Shown: positions 22,354 to 34,993 of the stretch, piece by piece
Numbering within the stretch: position 1 is the first letter of the stretch
Layout: every line of letters begins with the position of its first letter
DNA from: Polytrichum commune
Taxonomy: Eukaryota; Streptophyta; Polytrichopsida; Polytrichales; Polytrichaceae
Assembly: GCA_950295325.1 (NCBI GenBank)
Contig: OX485806.1
Span: 38,874,001 to 38,938,000, forward strand
Length of the DNA stretch: 64,000 bases
Reading direction: 5' to 3'
The notes under the pieces: model-generated
The model's database searches: none
Seen by the model: the letters and a program-made list of their open reading frames with translations, nothing else
Told to the model about the DNA's origin: nothing
Made by a program: the position numbers and the translations under genes

Positions 22354-25064
22354 TTGTGAGGACTGAACAATTCTTTTGGCAATTCTATTCCTTAAATTGG
22401 AATTATTATAAACTCTTGAGACCAAAAGTTGGTTCAAACATATTATCAATGTCTAGAGTATCTCATAACTGCTCATTTTAACCACTCATTCCTCCTCACT
22501 TCAACACCCAAAACCATGACATGCATCATGCCACTATTGGTTCCGGCCTAATCGAAATTCCGGTACCCTATAGATTGCCGATGGGGTCTTGATCAAGAAT
22601 AGGTGCCTCTATTATAAAAAGCGTATTCTTTGTCCTAACAATGTATTGAGCTGCAACAATTACAAACATTTTAGAGTCACACCGCCTATTCCCAATTAGG
22701 ATCCCATCATAAATCTATAGGGTGCCATAAATTGATCATGCTCTAACTAATTTTGATAATATTTTTTCGTGGGTGGTTAAATTAAGGTTCCACATTTCAC
22801 AATTTCTAAGGGCTAGTGTCCATAACATTACTGAGCTCATAAGTTGTGTTCATAGGCCCAACAATAGCTTTGAGAATATAAACTCCAGATGTTGGAATCC
22901 CACTAATTCAAACTAAATTTGAAGTAAGGGCAATGAGCACTCAACAATTGAGTAATGTTATGTCATGTAGGCTGCTTCGCCCACCGTATTATATTGGAAT
23001 GTGGATGCCACCATGTTAGAATTTACATTTCCACTAGAATTTGGTGGGCAAAGTAGCCTACATAGGAAGTAATCCTAAGTCTCCAACTTCGGTTATGGTA
23101 TCACTAGGGAATTGACAGTGGCATGACACATGCCCCCGGTTTTGAGTGCTAAAGTGAGGAGGAGTTTGTCTCAAAATGAGTGGTTATGGCAGTCTCTAGA
23201 CATTGGTAATGTGTTCGGACCAACTTTTGGATTCAATTATAATTTCAATTTAAGGAATAATATTATTGAAAAAATTGTAGTCCTCCTTATTACTATCTTC
23301 CTACACGGGAAAAATTGCATCGCCTTATACTTCTCCAAATTTGACACAAAGTATCTTAAGCGATTGGTTATGGCCGCATCTACTCTATTTCAATACATAA
23401 CTCTGTATAACAGCCTTGAACTCACAAGTCATGTGTTTCCTATGACGTGGCAATAATAGAGAAGGTTCATTGGTTATATGTATCTTAATAAATGCATGAG
23501 GGGAAGGCAGAAAGGCAAGTCCTGGGATTAAGATAACTTATGTGGGTGCTATTTGGTTTGTTTTTCATGTTCTCCAACTTCTACTAATTAGATTTACACC
23601 ACAAAATGCATGTTGCATTAGCAAATCTATGATGAAACATACGCAAAATTTGGATTAAAAATTTGGACCTCCTCTAATTTAGTTATGGTTATCGGAAGTG
23701 CATGTTTGTTGATTTCTTAATTAGATACATAGGTCCTTCCAATAGTGTTCATTATCGAGTGTAAAGAAGTTATTAATATTTGAAGACCTAATCCAATCTC
23801 TTTTAAACAAATGTCTTTATGTTGTTTGCTCTTTTATACTCATTGTACCACATACCAAACAAACATACGGGTCCAATTAAGAAAACAAGCCACATAAGAC
23901 TCATCTATCTTAACGACGACTAAGGTAGACATGCCTAATCTAGTTACTCATCTTAATCGGATACCTATATTTGAGTGATAAATGATTGGATTTGGTTTCA
24001 AGAATGGGAACTAGAATGAATTCAAAATGTATTTGAAATATATTTAAAAGTGATTGGACTACATGCTCACAAAAAAGACTACCATTCTAGATTCAATAGT
24101 TAACATAATTGCATGACTATTTATGACCATGAGAAGATTCTTCAATTTGATAATGAATAAGATATTTACATGAACATAGACTATGAGGACATCGGTGATG
24201 GCCTAAATATGGATTTGGTAACTATCTCGTACTACTACAAGTCTTTTATACCTTAGGAGAAGTGGACTAATTAGGAAAGATAATCATTTAAGATTGATCT
24301 ACCTTAGTAAACACAACCCCTTTATAGGTTTAGGTCTAGATTCAATTTTTTATGTTTGACATGGCATGAAAAATATAAAAGGGGGGGGGGGGGGGAGACA
24401 TGTCACAAGGGCGCCTCATGAACCTAAGCACAATTGCGATATGGCCCATGGAAGTGCCCAAGGAAATCAATGGTGGAGGGAGGAGGCGAGCAACCCCAAG
24501 GGCTCGTGGGCAAGGGAGGGCCCGGGATGCTCCCAACAAGCTTCAACAATAATATCTTGTTGCTTTCATCAAACGCCTTGGGTGTTGTGGGGGACCTAAG
24601 TGTGTTTGGGTGATATTGTGGCTCGTTGAATTTTCAGTGTGTATAACTTGCGATGTAATCTAGACCTCTTGATCTAGGTTGTTGAAGTTTTTGGATTGTG
24701 ACTGTCAATTTCTTGTGGTTGGGTTGAAGAGTTTTGGAGGATGGCATGGCAGCCAGCCAACCGGAGTAGTTTGGGACCTTGTCCCATCCACCCTAGATGG
24801 CCGGCCCCATTTGCATGGGAGGGGGGGCACCGGGCTGGCTGGCTAGGGGGGTGATTGGACCCCCTAGTGTGGTTGTGGTATGAGTGTGTTGGTAACTTTG
24901 GGCAACTAAAATAAGTTGTGAAGAATTATGTGTGTGGATTTGATGGGCGCGAGACTTTAATTTGTGTGAATTTGTGAAGGAAAGGTTGGTGTTGGAAATT
25001 GGGTTGTAAAATTTCAGGGTGTTTGGGTACTAGATTTGTGTGAATAATTTGTATTGACATGTGA
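22354..25064. other. Intergenic; short M4-derived MITE at about 22960-23075
   Basis: CATGTAGGCTGC..CGCCCACC and the inverse GGTGGGC..GCCTACAT at 22960-23075 are ends of a shortened M4-type MITE. A pure G run lies at 24380-24396. No genes are supported. Confidence 0.5.
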
Positions 25065-25072
25065 GAAGGAAA

Positions 25073-25715
25073 CATGGTTGTCTATTGTGTCGTGACGGAG
25101 GCTAATCTCGGCATAATGTCGTGCCGTCACGACACGTATCCGTCACGACATTATGTCGGATGTTGTCTTTATCCTGACGGACTTGAATTTTACCGAATTC
25201 TGTGTGTAATTACATTACCCCATTTCGGACACGTAGGATGTAAGATGTCCACGTGTGATGACATGTCAGCAAAGTAGAGGTAAAGTGGGGAAAAAATTAC
25301 TAGCGCCCGTCTGCCCCCCGTCCGCACCCGTTCCCGCCCCCGTTCCCCCCGTCCGCCCTGTTCCCACCCCCGTTCCCGCCCCATCCGCCCCTGTCCCCCC
25401 CCCCCCCCCCCCCCCCCGTCCGCCCCCGTCCGCCCCACACCCTCCTTAGTCATATTTTACTACTTTGATTTTAACAGAATGATAAACAGAATGGCAAAAT
25501 GGTTTACCTAGCGCTAGGCATATCCACGTCCACGTCGGCCTTTTCTACCACATAGGACGCCACCTTGGCAAGAAGGTAAGTATTTTACCCACCCTACTAG
25601 CTTCCCCCTAGGTTGACCCTACGTGGACCCTATTGTGTCGTGACGGAGGGGTCCGTCACGACACGACACGTCATGACCGCACGACACCGTCATGACGTCG
25701 GGATAGACAACCCTG
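25073..25715. mobile_element. hAT-type non-autonomous element, 643 bp (second copy)
   Basis: It starts CATGGTTGTCTAT (one mismatch to the family terminus CAGGGTTGTCTAT) and ends ATAGACAACCCTG. It is flanked by a perfect 8-bp duplication GAAGGAAA at 25065-25072 and 25716-25723. The sequence matches 6186-7214 throughout, except that the CCGTCCGCC array (about 25310-25440) is much shorter and partly pure C. A hAT-transposase-like remnant lies only 270 bp to the right. Confidence 0.9.
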
Positions 25716-25987
25716 GAAGGAAATTACAACCAAAAAAAAAACAAAACAAAAAAAAATAGCAATTCTCGTCCTCAAATACGTGGACACGCCCTTGAAACAA
25801 TGTTCAAGATTGAAGCCCTCATATGAGTTTCATTTTGAAGGGCTCTCAATTTTAAGCCCTTCAGTTGAAAGGTTGGTTCAAATCCAAGACGCCAATCCAA
25901 GAATATAGAAATGATAAACATAATGCATACTAAACTTGTGCATGAATTATATGGTTCATGCTTCCAGTACATGTGTAGAATTAAGAA

Positions 25988-26350
25988 TCAACTATCTAAC
26001 TCCACTTCTTGTAATGATAATGCCTTATGCTTGTTGGTTCTTGTGGTGGTTTTCCAAGATTCAAAAATGCCATTCCAATCCATGAATTCAACTCGAAACT
26101 CATTTAGACTAACCCTCATTAAAGCATCTAGTGTGTCAAGGTTGAGTCTAGTTCTTCTTTCGCTCTTAAACCAATTATGCCTCAAAAAACCATGCTCACA
26201 AACATCAGTCCTAGTTGAGATCACAAGTTTGGCTTGCCATAGCGACATTAGAGATGGCCAATTAATCATGAACTCCCGGTCATTGCCACAAAAAACCCAA
26301 GCTTTGTGCAAACCTCGGTGTTCACAAACAGAAGAGAACATCTCCACAAA
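25988..26350 (-). pseudogene. hAT transposase C-terminal (dimerisation) region, decayed
   Basis: The 119-codon minus-strand frame contains DVCEHGFLRHNWFKSERRTR followed by LNLDTLDALMRVSLN. This is the signature of the hAT C-terminal dimerisation domain (usually CERGFS-x2-N-x-IK-x4-NRL-x4-LDALMRIS). Cys and Glu of CERGF are kept and Arg is His. The upstream part of the transposase should lie at 26350-27000 on the same strand, but stops prevent a reliable reading. It could be a domesticated hAT-like gene fragment rather than a transposon. It is too broken to have mobilised the adjacent MITE. Confidence 0.6.
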
Positions 26351-27263
26351 TTATAGCCATTCCACATTGCAATGATTAACAAGGTCATCACTCTAACGGA
26401 AATGTGTCACCAACTAGTTCAACCATTGCTCGGTTAATGTCCTTTTGTCCAATTCATCTACGGGATAGTGCTTCGGGCTAAAAACCTAACTACATTGAAT
26501 AACCTCTCATAGTTAGTTCTATCTTTGCATGTTCAACATTCTCTTGAGCTCTGATACTACAAAATCTTTTGACATGGTTACTTAAATGAATTGAGACCCC
26601 CTAATCCCTACAACCATCATCAATGCATGTTTGCAATAGCCCTAGAATACTCTTGTGTGTCACTTCTCACCATTGGGGGCATAACATCATAACTCAATGA
26701 AAGTAAAGTGAGTTTCTACAATTAAGATCATCATTGTCATCACAAACGCCCACGAAGGATGATCCACAACATAGCAATAGCGCTTGAACAAATTATACGG
26801 TGAAAAAATCATCCTTACAATCATCTATTTAACCGTTGATCCTCCCCTGCTGCTACTCCCTCACATTCCTCATGAACCCGAATAATTCCAGGTTAATCTC
26901 CACATCTCCATCATAAAACTAATAGAGAAAACTCACTATCTAGCCATACAACTACCCATTTGAACCTATTTCTAGATTCCACTCCAAACATGACCACCTT
27001 GAATTTGGAAACTCTTGGATCTAGGTCCCGGTTATAATCCTTGCATTAACAGTTGAGCATTTAGGCATGTGGTAATCCAAACCCTTGCATGCCCACCCGT
27101 CCCCTAGTAGTGTGAAGTAGATCGATTCGGAAGCCACCGATTCGGCGTGTTCGAATGGCAAACAAAACAAATCGATCTAACGTACTTCTCAATGTTGAGG
27201 TGTGTGGTCATGGAAATGAAGCAAATGGCAGATCCGGAGGAGAGGGGTATCTGGGGGGGAGTC
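26351..27263 (-). other. Probable decayed upstream part of the hAT-like gene
   Basis: No open frame of useful length. Position and strand suggest it is the degenerate body of the hAT-like sequence at 25988-26350. I cannot point to the DDE residues. Confidence 0.25.
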
Positions 27264-27266
27264 TAA

Positions 27267-27632
27267 GGGCAAGCCCAGTGGCCCTGGATCCGCATATGCA
27301 TCTGCACTTTTTCATCCGCGATGCAGATGCAGATCCAGGTAAGAGGCCCAGTGGTCCCTGTTAAGGATAATTTCGGATGAAATTTTAAGCAGGAACTGAC
27401 GCCCTCCTTGCATAACGCCGACTTATGCAGGGAGTCTACTATTTCAATAAGACGCGGTACTTGTCAGATAAGACAAGCCAACTATCGACTTCGTAGTGCC
27501 TGCCCTTCCCTTGCATTGGAGCAACTTTTGCTTGTATGCATGCATGACTGGCTAACTTACCTGCATCCCGGATGGAGCCCACTTTCCATTCCCGGATGCA
27601 AATGCATGTGCTGGAAGTCACCGGGCTTGCTC
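27267..27632. mobile_element. Tourist/Harbinger-like MITE (M1), 366 bp
   Basis: Ends are GGGCAAGCCCAGTGGCCC and the inverse GTCACCGGGCTTGCTC, flanked by TAA at 27264-27266 and 27633-27635. Inside each end lie repeated GGATGCAGATGC-like motifs. A longer relative is at 30272-30879. Confidence 0.85.
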
Positions 27633-27635
27633 TAA

Positions 27636-28597
27636 GAGAGTACAAGTGCAGGGACGGAGGTGATAGTGAGGAAGCAAAGGGAGGGTCTCTTGACTCTCGA
27701 GTCTCCGCTCTCCAGGGACGAATGAAATTTGACTGATCAATTTACGTATGAACAATACTTGACGGTCATAAATATATTGAAGATTTCAAGTGACGTCTTC
27801 ATTTTCAATTTGGGGTTGTGTTTTGAATGGTTGTTTCGAGAGAGGTGTATTTCAAAGGGCCAAATCGTGTTTGAAGGGCATTGAAGACTTCAATCTGGAA
27901 CACAGCCTTGAAAGTGTCGGCATTCTTGTTCTGACATATTTCACACATTTGAGGAGTGGTGGCCATAATTTTATTTGGATTTTGTTGTCTGACATGACAT
28001 GTAAGAGGGGGGGGGGTTCATGTCAGCCTTATGTATCACCGTGTCACCCTGGCACTAAAGTCCATTAGCTCATTGATCATTGGGAAACAATCCTATTGAA
28101 AAAGCAAGCGCAAAAGCAATGCAGATTCATGGTGTGTTCTCTTGCTCCCATGTCAAAAAGGATGCCACCTTTTGTAGTCGATCCCAAACTTTTCGTCACC
28201 TTCTACCAGTCAAGTGTGGAGGTTGGTGAGGAAGTCAGTACTAAATTAAGTAGCTAGGTCAGTAGGTCGGTGGCCTTCTATGGTCGAGTGTTCGCGCTCA
28301 TAGCAATCACAATATTGTGATTCATAGCCTCCCCACACCTGCTAGTGGTGAGGCTAGTCGGCGATTCCCACCAGCAAGGTCGAGTTTTTAAGTGACTTTA
28401 TTGCGGTGGCAACGACTGGTCACATCGGTCTTGCCACTCGCTCGTTCACTGCTGTGAACGGTAATTTCACACGCCAGATACTTTCATATTATTAGATAAT
28501 CTTGAACGAGACAATTTCAAGCGAGATAAATCACTACATTTTCACCTTCGCAATGAGTGAGTCTACATAGAGGCCACGAATTCATCTCTGTATAACT
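27636..28597. other. Intergenic, no gene recognised
   Basis: A short poly-G tract is at 28008-28016. An inexact palindrome-rich GC stretch at 28330-28450 shows nothing identifiable. Confidence 0.45.
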
Positions 28598-28823
28598 ATA
28601 GTGAATATGATATTCAGGCAAAGCTTATTATGTGGAATTATGCAATGCTATATCTATTTACTGTACGTCTCATATTTTACCAACAAATATTAAATTGATA
28701 GTTTGGACATTGTAAAACATTGACAACTTTACTTGGTAGAATATATTGCATTAGTAAAAGGACATAGCACCTTGTAAATCCAAATAGTAAGTCATACTAA
28801 ACATCATATTTGAATAACTGTCC
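28598..28823. mobile_element. M6-like MITE relative, degraded
   Basis: Ends AGTGAATATGATATTCAGG and the inverse ACTAAACATCATATTTG resemble M6 termini. Its interior (ATGCAATGCTATATCTATTTAC, TTTGGACATTGTA) matches 60131-60353 in inverse orientation. Confidence 0.6.
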
Positions 28824-28867
28824 ATGGAGATTTTTTGGCATGATTGGTTATAATTCTATCCTTTCCA

Positions 28868-29175
28868 AGTCCGATTGGTTACATGTTGTGTGAACTTTCA
28901 GTTTTTTCTTTATTAATTTAAGGTATATTCTCTATATTCCTCTAGAACGCTTGATAAGTTTTGTGAGGTCTTGTTCAACCGGGTTATTTCTCAAACTCAC
29001 CGGTTCATCTTTGTAACTTAAGGTACCAAATTATCATGAAGCCTCGATTAGGAACTTCAACCGGGTTATTTCTCAAAATCAACCAGTTCATCTTTGTAAC
29101 TTTAGGTACCAAATTCTCGTGAAGTCTTGAACTTCAACCATGTTATTTCTCAAAATCAACCAGTTCATCTGGAAG
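28868..29175 (-). repeat. ACCGGTT-family repeat with tandem end
   Basis: Matches the 16455 and 18915 copies in inverse orientation. Its end is amplified into about three units, each with CCGGGTTATTTCTCAAA and AGTTCATCTTTGTAAC, spaced about 65-70 bp. Confidence 0.8.
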
Positions 29176-30268
29176 TAAGCGCGAGTTCTCCCCGGTTCTC
29201 GCCCACACTTACTGGCGGCAGTGAACGGAGTTTGCCCGTTCATTGCTACCCACCACCAGTATGTGTGGGCGGCCTATAAGTTATAAATTTTATTGTAATG
29301 TACAAAGTTTGAAATTTCTAAACATTGGTGTCTCATGTGCATTCATGCTTGTACTATTCTTGTGTAAAAGAGGAACATGACACTTGTTTCCCTCCCAATG
29401 CTCCACCGGGCTACCGGTTCTAACATGTTACCACCATCCGCTATTGCTTTTGTCACTTGTTCATGGTCCTAGTTTTACTCCTTTACCAAATACTACTACC
29501 ACTACACCATTTATGGTATTTAGTCACGTACATTGTTTGCAAAGGGTTTAAACTACATGCCAAGAGGCCTCGAAGTGTCATGCCCGCTAATTGCCAATAT
29601 GATTCCATTTGTCAACACAAGTGACATTTTAAAGTGAAAATACCTACATTATGATATTTAAAGTAGCACATTGGAATTCATCAGATGATAGCCTTACATC
29701 TTAGTATGCAAGGGGAAGACTTTTTTGAGCGTACTAATGCCAAGTGTCATTTGTGTACACTTTAGTTAGCCGGGAGACCATTACATAACATAGGCATACA
29801 CCTCATAAAACTATTGAACATACTCATGCCTCAAATTGAGGTAAGTGACATTATTACGCATGCGACACTAAGCACCATAAATGATGTAGTGTACCTACTA
29901 GCTACGAAGTCTCTCTACCAATTTGTTGCCCATTGCTTCCCCTTCCTAGTACTAGTGCAACTCATATGTCAATTCTCCCTTGGTTTTCTTCCCTTCCGGT
30001 AGGTGATGTCACCTACCTTACTAGACCAATGCCCCCTTCCCACCTGACTTTACCAAATCACTAAAGTATTTCCTTAAAACCAGGTAAAGCTCCCTCGGTT
30101 ATAGCGGAGGCATCCAGCTATCCCAATGCACCTACAAGAACTTTCTCCGGAGATTTTCAAGAAGGTTTTAGTTAAGTAGCTTTCACACATGTTCATTGTT
30201 TTATCTACCAAGCAATGAATGTTGGGTAGTTTTTGTCCCATCCCCAAATGCCTTACTACTCACCTATC
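29176..30268. other. Intergenic, no gene recognised
   Basis: CCCACACTTACTGG and its inverse-like CCAGTATGTGTGGGC at 29205-29275 form a short inverted pair; related CCCACACTTAC text occurs at about 37815. No coding evidence. Confidence 0.45.
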
Positions 30269-30271
30269 TTA

Positions 30272-30879
30272 GGGCAAGCCCAGTGACCCTGCACCTGCAT
30301 TTGCATTTGTGCTTTTTCATCCGCAATGCGGATGCAGATGTAGGATATTGGCCTAGTGACCCTGCTATTTGCTTTTAACTAAAGACAACTCAATATGGTA
30401 GGGTCCTAGTGAATGATGAGGTTTAGGGTAAACCATGAGATAATTATAGTTACGCGCAAAATTAGGGGTGAGTTTGAGAAATAACCGGTTGAACCGGTTG
30501 AGGTTTAGGGTAAACCAAGAGATAATTATATTCATGTGCAAATTACGGATGAGCTTGAGAAATAACCAGTTGAGGTTTAGGGTAACCCAAGAAATAATTA
30601 TAGTTACGCATGAAGCATGGATGAGCTTGAAAATAATCAGTTATAGTTTAGGGTAAACCAGGAAAAAAATACTAGTTACGCATGAAGCACAAATGAGTTT
30701 GAGAACTAACCGGTTGAAGTTCATGACTTCAAAAAACTACAAATAATTTTAGAGGAAGTTCTGATGAAAACAATGCAGAATGAGCGGCAGTTTTGCTTGG
30801 GTCTGCATCTGCATTCTGGATGGAGGTTGTTTTTCATTCCTGGATGCATATTCAAATCCAGGAACGACTGGGCTTGCTC
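30272..30879. mobile_element. Tourist/Harbinger-like MITE (M1), 608 bp, carrying a minisatellite
   Basis: Ends GGGCAAGCCCAGTGACCCTG and the inverse GACTGGGCTTGCTC are flanked by TTA at 30269-30271 and 30880-30882. It is longer than the copy at 27267-27632 because of a tandem array at about 30405-30740. Confidence 0.85.
30405..30740. repeat. About 70-bp tandem repeat with ACCGGTT and TTTAGGGTAAACC
   Basis: Four to five imperfect units contain GAGTTTGAGAAATAACCGG, AGGTTTAGGGTAAACCA and GAGATAATTATAGTTACGC. The ACCGGTT phrase is the same as in the dispersed ACCGGTT family. Confidence 0.85.
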
Positions 30880-31550
30880 TTACCATTAGTTTTTGTTAAT
30901 GAAGCTCCTTGTGCCCTCATAGCTAAGTGTAGAGCCACTGAGTTGGCATCGAGAGCGGCACCGAGGCCGTGAGCGGAGAAGACTGGGAGGGCGAGCTCAA
31001 GTGACTAAGGGCCGGCGAAGTGACTGAGGGCCGGCTCAGGACCCGGGAACGCGACGGGAACGTGGCAGTTGATCCGGGAACGTGACGGGATGAAGCCGAA
31101 AGGAACGGACTCATAGGGAACGCCATCATGATCCCAAGCGGGAACGGACATGGGCAATAGTGGGATATGATAGTTAGAAAGTAGTAAAGACCTAGTCACC
31201 TTGGGCGAGGGTAGATGAAAGGACATACCCAAGGGATGATAATCCCTTAGGATGAACATAAACTAATCCCACCCCCTTCAATGAATATATACATCTTGGA
31301 TGAATGAGGTACACAGAGGATAACCGTACCCACATGGCACATCTAGGGAAAACAAAGAATCCCACCCAATGAACCCCATAAGAACATTCCATGTCTAAAC
31401 ATATCATTACTGTAAATAGATCCGTCCGTGCTAAAATTAGACTGTATTTACATTCGGGCTAAAAATAGACAAATTGCACATATGGCATTAGGGGACTAAG
31501 GCCTAACCGCCACATCAAGCTAATGGTAGATAATGGAGACTATATAAAGA

Positions 31551-31558
31551 GGCCAAGT
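31551..31558 (+). promoter_or_regulatory. TATA box
   Basis: TATATAAA in a GC-balanced context, followed after about 30 bp by CTAACACACTTCA, is the best-looking RNA polymerase II core promoter in the window. It is probably the promoter of an LTR. Confidence 0.45.
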
Positions 31559-31786
31559 TGAGGGCCCTAACACACTTCATTTGCTACCGATCAACCAACG
31601 TGAAGCGTCAAGAAGGCTACCTTAGGATTAACTTTAGAAAGCTTTAGGAGGTCGGACAAGAAACCTTTGGAGACCAAAGGACTCGTGAACCTCAAAGCAA
31701 ATTAGGATTCTAAGCTAGGAAATAGACAAGCCAATTCAAGGCTTAGGAAAGGCCAACGAAGTGAATTCCAAAGGGAATTGAAAGGA

Positions 31787-31930
31787 AAACTCTTAGAATT
31801 CACAAGATGAGAAACAATTAGAGAAAATACACAAAGGATACCGGAAAACTTATATGGACCCAAAAGGAAAACTCTTAGGATTCACAAGAGGTGGAAATGA
31901 GAAACAATTAGAGAAAATATACAAAGGATG
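31787..31930. repeat. Tandem duplication of about 75 bp
   Basis: AGGAAAACTCTTAG..ATTCACAAGA..GAGAAACAATTAGAGAAAAT..ACAAAGGAT..CCG occurs twice in a row, with small differences. Confidence 0.85.
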
Positions 31931-32177
31931 CCGAATAATTTAAGTGGACTCAAAAATGAAACTTGAGGAACGGCCGAACAATTAGAAGGGCCAATCAAGT
32001 GTAGTAAGATAAGAATCCAACAACAAATTGGCGGAGGATATTTCCACAAACACCAAAGAAAAGACAAAAGAGCAACATAGCTCCAACAAGATTCATAATT
32101 TGGAAATAGAAGAAAAGGGATACCTAACCACAAAGGATTTCCCGAGAACTTGAAGAATGGGAAACCAACTCAATTAC

Positions 32178-34990
32178 CAAGTGACGGGAAAAAACAAGAG
32201 CTCAAAGGAGGAAATGCAAAAGGAATCTACATCACCACCGGCGCTCCACCCTACTCAATTAAGATCTCTTTTCATCAAGCTGAGAGGATTGTAGATATTT
32301 AAGAATATCAAGTAGAGAATATAGGAACATTGACATTTGAGACATTGAAGTTTACAAATGAATGATGATGAGTAATGTTCAAACAACTTGGATGAAAGTA
32401 ACTTGTACTTGATGAATGTTGAGATAGGTGAATTTACATAATCAAGTACTTCCCAATGGAATTGCATTAGTGAGGGAGTATGTTTGAATTCCAAAAGACC
32501 TTAGTACTACATTCTTGGATTTGGAACGGAATAAGAATACTTTGCAAGACATTCAAACCATGAAAGATAGAGGAGTAAGTGTTATTGAATGTAGGAATGT
32601 ACTCCATTCCAAAAGCACTTAACCTTGACATTAGGATTTAGGAGAACATAAACTTGCAAACTTAGGTCAACTACTACTCCTTAAGAGTTCAAAAGAGCAC
32701 GAAAGTAATGTGTCACAAATCTAAATGCTAGTATACAAGCAACCACCTTCATAGAAATGGAAACCTAGAATGATATAATTTTGGTGGGAGTGACTTCCAT
32801 GTAAACCGGTTCAGCAGCGGGTTACACCGTCTAAGGCTGAGGGTTGAAGGTGACCTCGACACTAAGACTAAAAAGCAACCAATCACAACGGCAGGAGGTG
32901 ACACTTTTGAAGGTCCTATATTCTTGCCTCATGTTTAGATACCGATGGGAGGGTCGGTGCTTGAGACTTAAAACCTCCACTTTTAAACCATGCCACATCA
33001 TTAGTCAACTAGGCTCGACACTAGATAATGTCGATGGTGTGAAGACAAGGTTGTTAGAACCAACTTTTAGTCTTAGCTAAAGTCAGGCGGGAAGGGGGCA
33101 CAATAGTCTAATGTCATCCCTGAAGTCTGTCATCCAACTTGGTACTCCTCATCTCTTGGAATGTACTAAATAAGTAGCTATTACACTTTTGGTCCTTCAT
33201 GCAGTACTCCAATTATCGGTACCATGCCCTACCTCACCTTATTGGTATGGTAACCTTGGTCTTTATTCCAAGTGGTCCATATGGCACCACGCGCGATACA
33301 TTCTACCGCCCTAATACCATTCTTCCAAAAAAAAATCCTAAGTCTTTGCCCCTCTTGGCTACCTACCCAACTATTGTTTTGATATCACTCAAAGTGTTAA
33401 CATTATCTAGAACCTAAAGTCAAACTCCCTTGTACTTTTGGACTTATATAATGTCATCGCATTCTTCCTGCTACCTTATATGAATTCAATATCTTATTTG
33501 AATACCGCTCTCCACCTTCTATGAGTTAATCACGTGTTATTTCTTCCTTGCTCATGTTTACCAAGACTTCATCCGATTGATTGATATTTATTGCATTTGC
33601 CAATGCGGATGTGAGGGAGTGGTTCAACCCTACCATTCAACATGCACAATACACAATCTTGAACTATAAGTATCTATCATTGTACATACCTTCTCTTAAA
33701 CCCATCCTCAAGAATAAGTGCAACTCACACTCCATGAGATAACCAAACATGGGTTCATCGTACAAAAATCGGTCACCCCAAACATTGTTCCTCTTCCCCT
33801 TAAATCTCTCTCAAATTCCAACCCAATCCCTACTCCCTAATCTCACCAATGTAAAAACTCATGGTCCCTTCTTAATGGAACCTTCTATCTTATCCCTACT
33901 AAATTCTCTTCCTAATCCTTATCTACATACTTTTTCCTTTCTCATACTCCTGGTAAAAGTAAGGTTCTTTATTATGTTAACACTCTACATAGAAATAGTT
34001 GAAAGCCAAGATCCTATTTTGGTACCATTGGTGGGGTTTTCTTGTATGTATGTACATAATCATGGGGTTAGTATTTGGAGGTATCCCACTTTATAGCTTG
34101 TCATACTACAATGGGTGAGCCAAGCTAGCCTTCATTAGCGTTTATCATTGAGAGACTTTACGCATAACTCTAATAGAGTTGACCGTAAAGCCAACAAAAG
34201 TGGGGATCAGATCTCCAAATGTGAAGGAGTGTCCCATATATGCCACTTCTAACACTTGTGATAGTGATCCAAAAAACAAGTGAGCATACTCCTTTTATTA
34301 TGATTCCAAGGCTACAAAACTTTGAGAACTTTCAAGTTCTAATCTTGAGTTGGATATATCTAGGGAGTTCACAAGTGAGTAGAGGAGCCAACAAGTCCTA
34401 GTTAAAACATTTGTGTACAAGTGGCAAAGAAAATGTGAAACTTCATCAATTGTATCCATATAAAACATATTGATGCCTAAACCTCAAAGAAGCCCTCCGG
34501 AACATTTTGGTTATACTCAAACAAAGGACTAGTAAGGGATTTCGACCCCAATTCATCCCCATACTTGACGATTAACTCTAACAACCAACAAACCTAAGTT
34601 GTCAATTTCCATATGTACCAATGCCATACGCCACAACTGGCACACACTAAAAGAAAATTTGTCCATTCTCAACCATTTGTTGCAACTGTAGGCAAAAAAA
34701 ATCCATAAAAAAATCATTATAATTGCCAACTAGAGATGCTTGGTTAAGAATCTCCCAAAATTACAACAAAAAACCTTCATTTGACAACCAAAATGATCGA
34801 TTTGCTGAGTACAAGCACATTTGTAATTGATCTTCTTGTTATACCAGGAGTTATGATATGGTGTGCAATCCCACATGCTCATTATGGTCGAATGTGTGTG
34901 CAAAATTGATTGAATATGTGCTCTTGTTTCCTTGATGTCGACCATTTGGTAAAGTCGTAGGTAAGACATATGATTTGATTTGCGGTGATG
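32178..34990. other. Intergenic, no feature recognised
   Basis: Only scattered short frames are present, none with a recognisable domain. The longest (33749-34096, + strand) is rich in Leu, Ser and Phe, as expected from CT-rich DNA. Confidence 0.45.
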
Positions 34991-34993
34991 TTA

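Larger units (their letters stand above)
31411..32172 (+). mobile_element. Possible solo LTR with TATA promoter, about 762 bp
   Basis: TGTAAATAG..CCAACTCA is bounded by ATTAC at 31406-31410 and 32173-32177, as an LTR with a 5-bp duplication would be. A strong TATA box (TATATAAAG) sits about 140 bp inside, with a plausible transcription start downstream. The inverted termini are weak, and a 5-bp match can arise by chance, so the boundaries are tentative. Confidence 0.35.

Noticed and set aside
25190-25453. Gly/Arg-rich frames in the second hAT element
   Set aside because: Same cause: a C-rich array, not a gene.
25860-25900. GGTTCAAATCC resembling a tRNA B box
   Set aside because: No A box, acceptor stem or anticodon arm could be folded around it.
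30405-30740. CRISPR-like spaced repeats
   Set aside because: Units are about 70 bp, imperfect and without unique spacers, inside a plant MITE.
33749-34096. 115-codon ORF as a gene
   Set aside because: Low-complexity Leu/Ser/Phe composition from CT-rich DNA, no domain, no signals.
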